Source: Brevifilum sp029548365 (GTDB lineage Bacteria; Chloroflexota; Anaerolineae; Anaerolineales; Anaerolineaceae). From it: DNA of 15,332 bases. Both the position numbers and the translations under genes were made by a program. The notes under the pieces are model-generated. The model was not told where the DNA came from, made no database searches, and saw nothing but the letters and a program-made list of their open reading frames with translations. Of this stretch, positions 1 through 5,797 are shown one piece after another. The stretch covers positions 1 through 15,332 of the forward strand of contig DAOSSA010000031.1 in the NCBI GenBank assembly GCA_035376985.1. The letters are read 5' to 3'. Positions within the stretch are counted from its first letter, which is position 1, and the number at the start of each line of letters is the position of its first letter.

Positions 1-56
1 CTCCGATGTGTTTTTTTATCTACACCTGTGTCTCATATGTATCTGAACTTGCTCAG
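1..56 (-). mobile_element. end of an insertion sequence, running off the left edge
   Basis: These 56 bases return in inverted orientation at 15221-15274. From base 3 to 56 the two copies differ only at two adjacent-region positions (39 and 41); near the window edge the left copy lacks two G. Both copies point outward, and the right one continues into a probable transposase start. This is therefore the promoter-proximal end of an insertion sequence, with its outer tip near base 56 (tip reads CTGAGCAAGTTCAG into the element). The family cannot be named from this much. Contig ends at repeated elements are a usual assembly result. Confidence 0.7.
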
Positions 57-68
57 TGATTCTTAACG

Positions 69-74
69 TATAAT
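69..74 (+). promoter_or_regulatory. possible -10 box upstream of the phosphatase gene
   Basis: An exact TATAAT lies 13 bases inside the flank of the insertion-sequence tip and 64 bases upstream of the chosen ATG. No good -35 hexamer is found at 15-19 bases spacing; the position where one would sit is inside the insertion-sequence end, so the element could have supplied or destroyed part of the promoter. Confidence 0.35.
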
Positions 75-137
75 GACTGACATATTTCCGGTTTTTAAGC
101 TGGATTGCTGCTTTCCGGCGGTTGGATAGAAGGTTTG

Positions 138-647
138 ATGAGATCACTGCTGTTTAACGGTTTAACAAGACTTCCCTATGGACTGGCAGGGACCGTGTAC
201 CGCAGCCCGCTGCCCTCCAGCCCGTTGTTTGACCCGCGGGGACGGGTTCTGCCGGCTTATGAGCAGCATGGGGTGGACACCGTCGTTGTGCTCAATGAGA
301 TCGAGGAATTGCAACGCCTGTTGGGACAGGACCTGCTGGGATATTATCGGCAGCTTGGTTATGATGTGATCCACGCGCCAGCGCCGGATTTTAACGTCTT
401 CCAGCCCGAGGTGCTGAAATTGGCGCTCAAAGCGACCCTGGCTGCGGCTGAAGCGGGGCGGACGATTGCGATCCACTGCCATGCAGGCATTGGGAGGACT
501 GGCATCCTGGCAGCCTGCCTGGCGAAGACCGTTTTCGGCATTTCGGGTGAGGATGCTGTCACTTGGCTGCGGCAATTTATCCCGGAAGCGGTTGAAGGTG
601 GGTTGCAGTACCGGTTCGTACTGGATTTTTCCTGGGGGGAAAACTAA
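138..647 (+). CDS. dual-specificity/tyrosine protein phosphatase-like protein
   Basis: A 169-residue cytoplasmic protein of the cysteine-dependent phosphatase superfamily. The P-loop HCHAGIGRTG (residues 113-122) is a complete HCX5R(T/S)G signature with nucleophile C114 and phosphate-binding R120; D84 in the segment PAPDF is in the right place for the general acid. Family members hydrolyse phosphotyrosine or phosphoserine/threonine, and some bacterial ones act on phosphoinositides or nucleotides; the substrate here is unknown. The ATG at 138 is preferred to a TTG at 105 because AGAAGG (128-133) lies four bases upstream and the conserved fold begins soon after. Its stop overlaps by four bases the stop of the convergent gene 644-1450. 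The gene lies directly beside an insertion-sequence end but looks complete. No partner kinase is visible. Confidence 0.85.
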   Translation: MRSLLFNGLTRLPYGLAGTVYRSPLPSSPLFDPRGRVLPAYEQHGVDTVVVLNEIEELQRLLGQDLLGYYRQLGYDVIHAPAPDFNVFQPEVLKLALKATLAAAEAGRTIAIHCHAGIGRTGILAACLAKTVFGISGEDAVTWLRQFIPEAVEGGLQYRFVLDFSWGEN

Positions 648-1450
648 GCGTCGTTTTTTTCGATAACCAGGGTTCCTGAGGGCCCCATCAGCACCTCCTC
701 CCATTCGGTGACCTCTACGAATTTCAATTGCTGTCCCGATGTGCCGACCTCGAGGGTATCCCCTGCAGTGACGAATACATCCTCTTCGTATAGATAATGG
801 AACACGTTGATGAATAGGCGGATGATGTCATCCGCACTTTCAGCGGGTTGGACACGATAAGCCAGGTCGGGGACATCGAAGATGTGGTGGCCTTTGGTCA
901 CCAGCCAGTAACCCTGGTCATCGGTGAAGAAACGCACATAGCCGAACCACAGGTTGTAGGGGATTGACTGGCGGAAGCTGGCGATGCTGGCTGGCTTTAA
1001 AAAGTCTGCCGGGGGATGGGCGGTCCAGGCATTGGTGTTGACGATACCCAGGAGGTCTTCATTTGCAAAGGCGCATGCCAGGCGATAGAGGGCGATCATC
1101 GCTTCGATTGGGTCGGGATGCCCAAGGTGATAAACCAGGCTGATATGGGCGCGATGCTGGCGCATAGCGGCTTTGATCTGCGCCTGCCAGGGCGAAATCA
1201 TCACGGTGTGATCGATCACTTCAGGGGGCAGGGGAATTGGCAAACCTGCGATCAAAAGCTCATGACCATCCAGACTTGCCCGGCCGATGCTCTTATTGGG
1301 GTCTTGTTGAACCCAGGTGAGGTTGCTGGCGCCCTCAGCGCCCAGGCAGCGCTGCAGCGCCGCCTCGTCGGGAATGGGCAGTTGATCGGATGCGTAGATC
1401 AGATGCAGTTCGGGGTGTTTGGTGGGTGGGTAAGCCTGGATTGAAGTCAT
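644..1450 (-). CDS. DUF4261-like domain protein
   Basis: A 268-residue soluble protein without signal peptide or membrane segment. The C-terminal half (about residues 190-262) has the pattern I associate with DUF4261: a hydrophobic strand, an amphipathic helix containing the segment INVFHYLYEE, then VFVTAGDTLEV. The middle region (about 75-150) with HTVMISPW and LVYHLG, followed by a helix-rich stretch, is like the upstream part of such proteins. No catalytic motif is evident and the function of the family is not known. The ATG at 1450 is preceded on its strand by AGGAAG seven bases upstream. It converges on the phosphatase gene with a four-base stop overlap and no room for a separate terminator. 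The assignment is by remembered pattern only. Confidence 0.7.
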   Translation of the reverse strand: MTSIQAYPPTKHPELHLIYASDQLPIPDEAALQRCLGAEGASNLTWVQQDPNKSIGRASLDGHELLIAGLPIPLPPEVIDHTVMISPWQAQIKAAMRQHRAHISLVYHLGHPDPIEAMIALYRLACAFANEDLLGIVNTNAWTAHPPADFLKPASIASFRQSIPYNLWFGYVRFFTDDQGYWLVTKGHHIFDVPDLAYRVQPAESADDIIRLFINVFHYLYEEDVFVTAGDTLEVGTSGQQLKFVEVTEWEEVLMGPSGTLVIEKNDA

Positions 1451-1526
1451 GGCACGCTTCCTGATGATGGGTGTGGTTTGATTATCTCATAAACCGGGCT
1501 TATTTCAAATCCAATCGGTCTGCTGA

Positions 1527-1555
1527 CTGACAGAAAAGGCGCAAAATGGTAAAAT
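1527..1555 (+). promoter_or_regulatory. sigma-70-type promoter of the YcxB-like gene
   Basis: CTGACA (1527-1532) and TAAAAT (1550-1555) are each five of six matches to consensus and are exactly 17 bases apart. The predicted start of transcription is near 1562, only about 16 bases before the ATG at 1578, so the leader is almost entirely the ribosome binding site. It lies between two divergent genes and is the best-formed promoter in the window. Confidence 0.6.
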
Positions 1556-1577
1556 TGGGCTCAGATTGGAGAAACCG

Positions 1578-2078
1578 ATGGAAACAATTTTCAGCATTGA
1601 ATACACCCCTGAAAAAAGGGATTATGTGCGCGCTTCGCGCATCCTTTCGCGAAAGTCGCCCGGGTTTGTTGCCCTGGCCGCGATGGTCGTGTTCATTATT
1701 CTTGCCTCCGGGGTGGCGCTGATCTTTCCCGGGCTTGCCGGTGAGACCTTACAGGGACTGGCGCCCTTTCTGCTGGCGGCTGGCTTCACCTATCTGCTGT
1801 ACATTGGTTTTCTGATTCCCAGGCAACTCAATAAGGCGTATGAGAGCAAAGCGCACATGCGTTTGCCGCGCCGGTTGAGCTTTTTTGAATCGCACTTGAT
1901 GATGGCAATCGGCGACCAAAGCGTTAATCTACCCTGGGAAAATTTAACCCGGGTGTTCAACAGCGGGAATGATTTCATCCTGATCTTCCAGGTCGATGAG
2001 CAGGTGATCGTGTTTATTCCCGGACGGGCGCTTGAAAGCCAGGCTGCTTTAGAAAATCTGCAAAAATATATTTATTGA
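1578..2078 (+). CDS. YcxB-like small membrane protein
   Basis: A 166-residue protein. Residues 1-25 (FSIEYTPEKRDYVRASR) form a short N-terminal beta/helix part. Two hydrophobic segments follow at about 31-53 and 58-77, then a cytoplasmic C-terminal domain with SFFESHLMMAIGDQSVNLPWENLTRV-type pattern and ending FIPGRAL; the conserved W-E-N-L and the late I-P-x-R-A-L are characteristic of the YcxB-like (PF14317) C-terminal domain. The function of the family is unknown. The ATG at 1578 is chosen over an upstream TTG at 1566 because GGAGA (1568-1572) sits five bases before it and overlaps the TTG reading. It is a single-gene unit followed by 156 bases before the peptidase gene. Confidence 0.7.
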   Translation: METIFSIEYTPEKRDYVRASRILSRKSPGFVALAAMVVFIILASGVALIFPGLAGETLQGLAPFLLAAGFTYLLYIGFLIPRQLNKAYESKAHMRLPRRLSFFESHLMMAIGDQSVNLPWENLTRVFNSGNDFILIFQVDEQVIVFIPGRALESQAALENLQKYIY

Positions 2079-2092
2079 AAAATCAATCCTGA

Positions 2093-2101
2093 TGATATAA
2101 T
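2093..2101 (+). promoter_or_regulatory. extended -10 promoter element for the M20 peptidase gene
   Basis: TGA followed directly by TATAAT gives an extended -10 element; the optional -35-like TTGAAA at 2075-2080 is only 15 bases away and overlaps the stop of the preceding gene. The element lies 133 bases upstream of the ATG at 2235, giving a long leader. Confidence 0.4.
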
Positions 2102-2189
2102 GACCATCATCAAGCTCTCGGCATGCTTGAAAACCAATCCTTTCCCGGGTATTGATCAGCGTGCGGAACGCCTGTTGGTATCACCTGGA

Positions 2190-2208
2190 TCGATTATCCT
2201 CGATTATC
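2190..2208 (+). repeat. two 9-bp direct repeats with 10-bp period in the M20 leader
   Basis: TCGATTATC occurs at 2190-2198 and again at 2200-2208, one helical turn apart. A related TATCACC pair frames it at about 2179 and 2204. It lies between the candidate promoter and the ribosome site of the peptidase gene, so it could be a regulator binding site or mRNA leader structure. Function is a guess. Confidence 0.4.
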
Positions 2209-2234
2209 ACCATAAAAATTGAAAGGAGCACACG

Positions 2235-3926
2235 ATGAACTTGATAACCCTGTTAATCTCTGCGGCGATTGGGCTGGTCGTGGTGTTGTTTTTCCTGGTT
2301 GGCTTTGTTCTTCTAAAGACGGCGCTGTATTCCCCTCCACAAAAGAAGGTTAAGCCGCGCGAATTTCCTTATTTTGACGGCAAATCGGTTGCTGAGCGTC
2401 TGGGTTTGGCGGTGCAGTACCGCACGATTTCCTATGATGACCCGCAAAGAATTGATGAAAATGCCTTCTTTGGTCTTCATCGCCTGTTTAAGACGCTTTA
2501 CCCGCAGGTGCACACGCACCTTAAATTAGAGACGGTCAATAACCTCAGCTTGCTGTACACCTGGAAGGGGAGCAAATCCGATCTGCAACCGATTATGCTG
2601 ATCTCGCATTTGGATGTGGTTCCGGCTGATGAGGACGATCCCGCCTGGGAGCACCCGCCCTTCAGCGGCGAGCTGGCTGACGGCTATGTGTGGGGACGGG
2701 GCACGCTGGACATCAAAAGCGGTGTGATTGGCATTTTAGAAGCCGTGGAATACCTGTTGATGCAGGGCTTTGAACCGGAACGCACCGTTTACCTGGGCTT
2801 TGGGCATGATGAGGAGATAAGCGGCAAGAACGGCGCGGTTGCGATTGCCGCCCTGCTTAAAGAACGCGGGGTGACGCTTGGCTGCTTGCTGGATGAAGGT
2901 GGTTCGGTTTATGAAGGACTTTTACCGGGGGTTGATGCGCTGCTGGCGATGATCGGCATCTCGGAAAAGGGGTACCTGAGCCTGCGCTTGAGCGTGACCC
3001 AGGACGGCGGACATTCTTCGATGCCGGCTACGCCAACAGCGATCGGTATTCTTTCGCAGGCCATCGCCAGGCTGGAAGCGCAACCGATGCCGGCGCGCCT
3101 GGAGGTGGTTGAATTTTTGATGAGCTACATCGGGTCTGTACTGCCTTTTTCCCAGCGGATGGCTTTTGCCAATACCTGGCTGTTTGGCAGGCGCCTGAAA
3201 AAGGAGCTGTCGCGGTCGAACCTGATGAATGCCAGCATCCGAACAACCACCGCGCCGACGATTATAAATGCCGGCGTCAAGGATAACGTTTTGCCAGCAA
3301 AGGCTGAGGCTGTGGTTAACTTTCGCCTGCTGCCCGGGGATGATCTGGCCAGTGTATACAAAATGGTGCTGGAGCGCATCAACGATAAGCGGGTCAGCGT
3401 GATGCCCTTTGCTGGCGAAGTACTCGCCGGCTCTTCGGGATGGGACCCATCCCCGGTAGCTGATGTTGAATCGCCGTATTTTCTTCGGCTTTCCCGGCTG
3501 GCGCGGGAAACCTTCCCGGGTGCGCTGGCGGCGCCCTTCCTGGTGATTGGCGGCACCGATTCCCGCCATTATGCATCGGTGACGGGTAACGCATTCCGGT
3601 TTTCACCGGTTATCCTTGACAAAGCCGGTGTGCAGAGTGTGCACGCCGTCAACGAGCGCCTGTCGTTTGAAAATTGCGCAAAAATGGTCAGTTTTTACAC
3701 GGCTTATATCCAGGAGATGTCGACACTGCCCGGTGAGTTGGACGCAGGGAGCATCATGGATGACTCAGGCGATGAGGAAATCCAGGAATTGATTGCCGAT
3801 TCCATGGCATGGGAGGATGATGAAGACATCCCGATCCCTTCGTTTGAAGAGACCATGGCGTTTGGCGCTGAGGATGATGATGCTGAACCTGGGGAAAGCG
3901 GAGATGACTTCAGCCCAGAAGAGTAG
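2235..3926 (+). CDS. membrane-anchored M20 family metallopeptidase (PM20D1/CPS1-like)
   Basis: A 563-residue protein, a little longer than the family norm. Residues 5-30 are a single N-terminal membrane segment; the catalytic part follows on a short linker. The di-zinc motifs are all present: SHLDVVP (H125, catalytic D127), GRGTLDIKSG (bridging D159), HDEEISG (general base E193, ligand E194), LLDEGG (D220) and GGTDSRHY (H445). GGHSSMP (H260) marks the lid/dimer domain. The wording around the motifs, for example WGRGTLD and GFGHDEE, is closest to PM20D1 and yeast carboxypeptidase S types, which cleave or form N-acyl amino acids and dipeptides. The last 63 residues (501-563) contain 26 Asp/Glu and no Lys, Arg or His, which is unusual. 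The ATG is well supported by GAAAGGAG six bases upstream. It appears monocistronic. Confidence 0.9.
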   Translation: MNLITLLISAAIGLVVVLFFLVGFVLLKTALYSPPQKKVKPREFPYFDGKSVAERLGLAVQYRTISYDDPQRIDENAFFGLHRLFKTLYPQVHTHLKLETVNNLSLLYTWKGSKSDLQPIMLISHLDVVPADEDDPAWEHPPFSGELADGYVWGRGTLDIKSGVIGILEAVEYLLMQGFEPERTVYLGFGHDEEISGKNGAVAIAALLKERGVTLGCLLDEGGSVYEGLLPGVDALLAMIGISEKGYLSLRLSVTQDGGHSSMPATPTAIGILSQAIARLEAQPMPARLEVVEFLMSYIGSVLPFSQRMAFANTWLFGRRLKKELSRSNLMNASIRTTTAPTIINAGVKDNVLPAKAEAVVNFRLLPGDDLASVYKMVLERINDKRVSVMPFAGEVLAGSSGWDPSPVADVESPYFLRLSRLARETFPGALAAPFLVIGGTDSRHYASVTGNAFRFSPVILDKAGVQSVHAVNERLSFENCAKMVSFYTAYIQEMSTLPGELDAGSIMDDSGDEEIQELIADSMAWEDDEDIPIPSFEETMAFGAEDDDAEPGESGDDFSPEE

Positions 3927-3932
3927 GCGGTA

Positions 3933-3980
3933 GCGCATTTTGCGCATGGATCGCGGCAGGATTTAGTGTGACCTGCCGCG
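3933..3980 (+). terminator. hairpins downstream of the M20 gene, possible terminator
   Basis: Two inverted repeats follow the stop codon: GCGCA with TGCGC around a TTT loop (3933-3945), and a 9-bp stem CGCGGCAGG with CCTGCCGCG around an 11-base loop (3952-3980). Neither is followed by a clear T-run, so intrinsic termination is uncertain; mRNA end protection is an alternative. Confidence 0.35.
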
Positions 3981-4097
3981 CGTTGTCATTGTGAACGCGG
4001 CACAGCGGAGTGACTGCGTGGCGCCCTTCTCACTACAGACCCACGGGGTTTGAGGGGTAAACTCCGGGTGACGCTGGGGGGTGAAGTCTGATGACAG

Positions 4098-4242
4098 GTG
4101 ACGGAAGACCGAAGACCGGGGGTTTGATTTTCTGGTTTAATCCCGTCAATGCTAAGTGACGGAAGACCGAGAACCGGGGGTTGATGTTCTGGTCTGATCC
4201 GGTCAATGCCAAGTGACGGAGGACCGGGGGTTTGATGTTCTT
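4098..4242. repeat. degenerate 57-58 bp tandem repeat, 2.5 copies
   Basis: Units start at 4098, 4156 and 4213, each with GTGACGGA(A/G)GACCG followed by CCGGGGG and TTTGAT or TTGATGTTCTG. The third copy is truncated and lacks an internal GAAGACC. There is no open frame across it. It lies in the 459-base gene-free stretch between the peptidase gene and the CRISPR array. Confidence 0.75.
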
Positions 4243-4253
4243 TGCGCTTTTTT

Positions 4254-4324
4254 CCGTACGGATAAATATTCGTCAGGACGAATCGTTATGCTACCAGCTT
4301 CGCAGTCCCCGAGCGCAGACGCTC
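4254..4324. other. cluster of small palindromes left of the CRISPR array
   Basis: This stretch holds CCGTACGG (4254-4261), ATTCGTC with GACGAAT around an AG centre (4268-4283), and GAGCG with CGCTC around CAGA (4311-4324). It is AT-richer than its neighbours at 4245-4290. No gene is seen. It is on the leader-distal side of the array as oriented here. Confidence 0.4.
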
Positions 4325-4373
4325 TAATACCCTTGTAGGGCACAGGGAGTGCTTCGCGAAGCGGGATCAGCTA
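4319..4373 (+). repeat. 55-bp REP-like element, left copy
   Basis: It matches 5518-5572 at 49 of 55 positions without gaps; the shared 3' part after AGGGCACAGGGAGTGCT is nearly identical. It contains the perfect 12-bp palindrome GCTTCGCGAAGC (4351-4362). The element ends 12 bases before the first, decayed CRISPR repeat, so the two copies bracket the visible array as direct repeats. Confidence 0.75.
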
Positions 4374-4385
4374 TGAGCTATCACC

Positions 4386-5417
4386 TATACCATGCCCCGA
4401 AGGGCTGAATTCATTTTCTATCAAGAAAGGAGGTTAATATGTCCTGTAGATATTGCGGAAGAAATTGTTTCAATGCCCCGAAGGGCTGAATTCATTTTCT
4501 ATCCTCTCCTATTGGAGGGAGAGCGAGAGGTGGCTAGAAACCGTTTCAATGCCCCGAAGGGCTGAATTCATTTTCTATCCATTGGAGATGATTCTGGGTC
4601 TTTTATCTACGATCGAGTTTCAATGCCCCGAAGGGCTGAATTCATTTTCTATCTTGTGCAGTGCCTACACTAAAGATGACGAGTGGCGAGAGTTTCAATG
4701 CCCCGAAGGGCTGAATTCATTTTCTATCAATAGCAAGTAAGGAAAACCCTAAGATAAACATGCAATGTTTCAATGCCCCGAAGGGCTGAATTCATTTTCT
4801 ATCTTGTGCAGTGCCTACACTAAAGATGACGAGTGGCGAGAGTTTCAATGCCCCGAAGGGCTGATTTCATTTTCTATCCCGCCGCGGAGATTGAGAAGCT
4901 GAAGTTTGACCATGTTTCAATGCCCCGAAGGGCTGATTTCATTTTCTATCCTACGCCGAGAATAATTCCAAACGAGAAACGTTAAGAATGTTTCAATGCC
5001 CCGAAGGGCTGAATTCATTTTCTATCTCACGACAAAGCATGCAAGAGACGTGGAAGAGATTGTGTTTCAATGCCCCGAAGGGCTGAATTCATTTTCTATC
5101 ATTCACTATTGCTTATGAAAGGAGCAATCATGCTAGTGTTTCAATGCCCCGAAGGGCTGAATTCATTTTCTATCTCGATAACGTAGTCCGTGTCAAGGGA
5201 TGGGCATCCAACGTTTCAATGCCCCGAAGGGCTGAATTCATTTTCTATCTTATGTCACCAGAAGGTGACATAATCTGGACAGGTATCGGTTTCAATGCCC
5301 CGAAGGGCTGAATTCATTTTCTATCAGAAAGGATGTTAAAGTGATAGAAACCATCATGAAGAGTTTCAATGCCCCGAAGGGCTGAATTCATTTTCTATCT
5401 GCAAGATCTACGGTTAT
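4386..5417 (-). CRISPR. CRISPR array, 14 visible repeats, incomplete at the N gap
   Basis: The 37-nt repeat begins GTTTCAATGCCCCGAAGGGC on the plus strand and ends TTTTCTATC. Repeats start at 4386, 4467, 4543, 4617, 4692, 4767, 4842, 4914, 4990, 5064, 5138, 5213, 5289 and 5363. Complete spacers are 35-44 nt (mostly 37-39); a fourteenth is cut by the gap at 5418. On the minus strand the repeat ends ATTGAAAC, the typical 8-nt 5' handle of type I-B and type III crRNAs, and carries a GCCC-TTCG-GGGC stem with the very stable UUCG loop. The left-most repeat (4386-4422) has lost its first bases, which is the 3' end in minus orientation, as expected of the leader-distal end. The leader should thus be to the right, in or beyond the gap. 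Repeats 4842 and 4914 share one A-to-T change at position 24. Spacers at 4654 and 4804 are identical. No cas gene is in the window. Confidence 0.97.
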
Positions 5418-5517
5418 NNNNNNNNNNNNNNNNNNNNNNNNNNNNNNNNNNNNNNNNNNNNNNNNNNNNNNNNNNNNNNNNNNNNNNNNNNNNNNNNNNN
5501 NNNNNNNNNNNNNNNNN
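5418..5517. other. assembly gap (100 N)
   Basis: Exactly 100 N, the usual placeholder for a scaffold gap of unknown length. The CRISPR array enters it from the left; the right edge starts inside a 55-bp element that has another copy left of the array. The missing DNA may hold more repeats, the leader, or cas genes, and the join itself could be wrong because of the repeat. Confidence 0.95.
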
Positions 5518-5572
5518 ACGCTCCAAAGCTCTTGCAGGGCACAGGGAGTGCTGCGCGAAGCGGGATCAGCTA
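5518..5572 (+). repeat. 55-bp REP-like element, right copy
   Basis: Same orientation as 4319-4373, with six substitutions; the central palindrome is imperfect here (GCTGCGCGAAGC). It begins at the very edge of the gap, so the true repeat may extend to the left. A short perfect stem GCCGC-TT-GCGGC follows at 5578-5589. Confidence 0.7.
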
Positions 5573-5623
5573 AATCTGCCGCTTGCGGCAAGAATTCCCC
5601 TTAAACTCGCCGCTTTTGACGGA

Positions 5624-5652
5624 TTGAATTCCCACCTGTTCCCTGCTATCAT
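5624..5652 (+). promoter_or_regulatory. candidate promoter of the terminase module
   Basis: TTGAAT (5624-5629) and TATCAT (5647-5652) are 17 bases apart, four and five matches to consensus. It lies about 145 bases upstream of the first gene of the module. Support comes from the palindrome just after it (5663-5678), placed where a repressor would block initiation. Confidence 0.45.
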
Positions 5653-5662
5653 ATAACCACGC

Positions 5663-5678
5663 TAGAACATGCGTTCTA
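5663..5678. promoter_or_regulatory. LexA-type SOS box candidate
   Basis: TAGAACATGCGTTCTA is a 6+6 perfect inverted repeat with a four-base centre and contains GAAC-N4-GTTC, the core of the Bacillus-type LexA (DinR) operator. It starts 11 bases after the candidate -10 box, covering about +5 to +20. The position and the following phage-derived genes fit SOS-repressed prophage expression. Whether this organism's LexA uses this core is inferred, not shown. Confidence 0.5.
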
Positions 5679-5752
5679 TCCACGAACGGCCCGGGTGACC
5701 CAAGCCCTGACCCATTCCCTTTATAGCGCTTTGCGAGGCGCCCGGACCGTTC

Positions 5753-5768
5753 TCTTCCAATTGGAAGA
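5753..5768. promoter_or_regulatory. 16-bp perfect palindrome upstream of the terminase module
   Basis: TCTTCCAATTGGAAGA is fully self-complementary and lies 29 bases before the ATG at 5798, just ahead of the GGAGG at 5781-5785. It is either an operator for a dimeric regulator or an mRNA structure near the ribosome site. It differs from the GAAC-N4-GTTC box, so a second factor would be implied. Confidence 0.4.
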
Positions 5769-5797
5769 TATTTTAGACCTGGAGGTTTTTTCACCTG

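Noticed and set aside
105..137. Upstream TTG start for the phosphatase gene
   Set aside because: No ribosome site before it; the ATG at 138 has AGAAGG and gives a normal N-terminus.
162..704. 180-codon minus-strand frame opposite the phosphatase
   Set aside because: Shadow of the phosphatase gene; no family features, and it would run into the convergent gene.
2922..3569. 215-codon minus-strand frame inside the M20 gene
   Set aside because: Low-complexity Arg/Pro/Gln-rich shadow of a clearly coding M20 sequence.
4245..4385. AT-richer stretch left of the array as a CRISPR leader
   Set aside because: The decayed left-most repeat and the ATTGAAAC handle on the minus strand place the leader on the right.
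4453..4740. Open frame of 95 codons on the plus strand with a repeated FQCPEGLNSFSI-type segment
   Set aside because: It is a translation of CRISPR repeats and spacers; the repeated peptide is the repeat itself.
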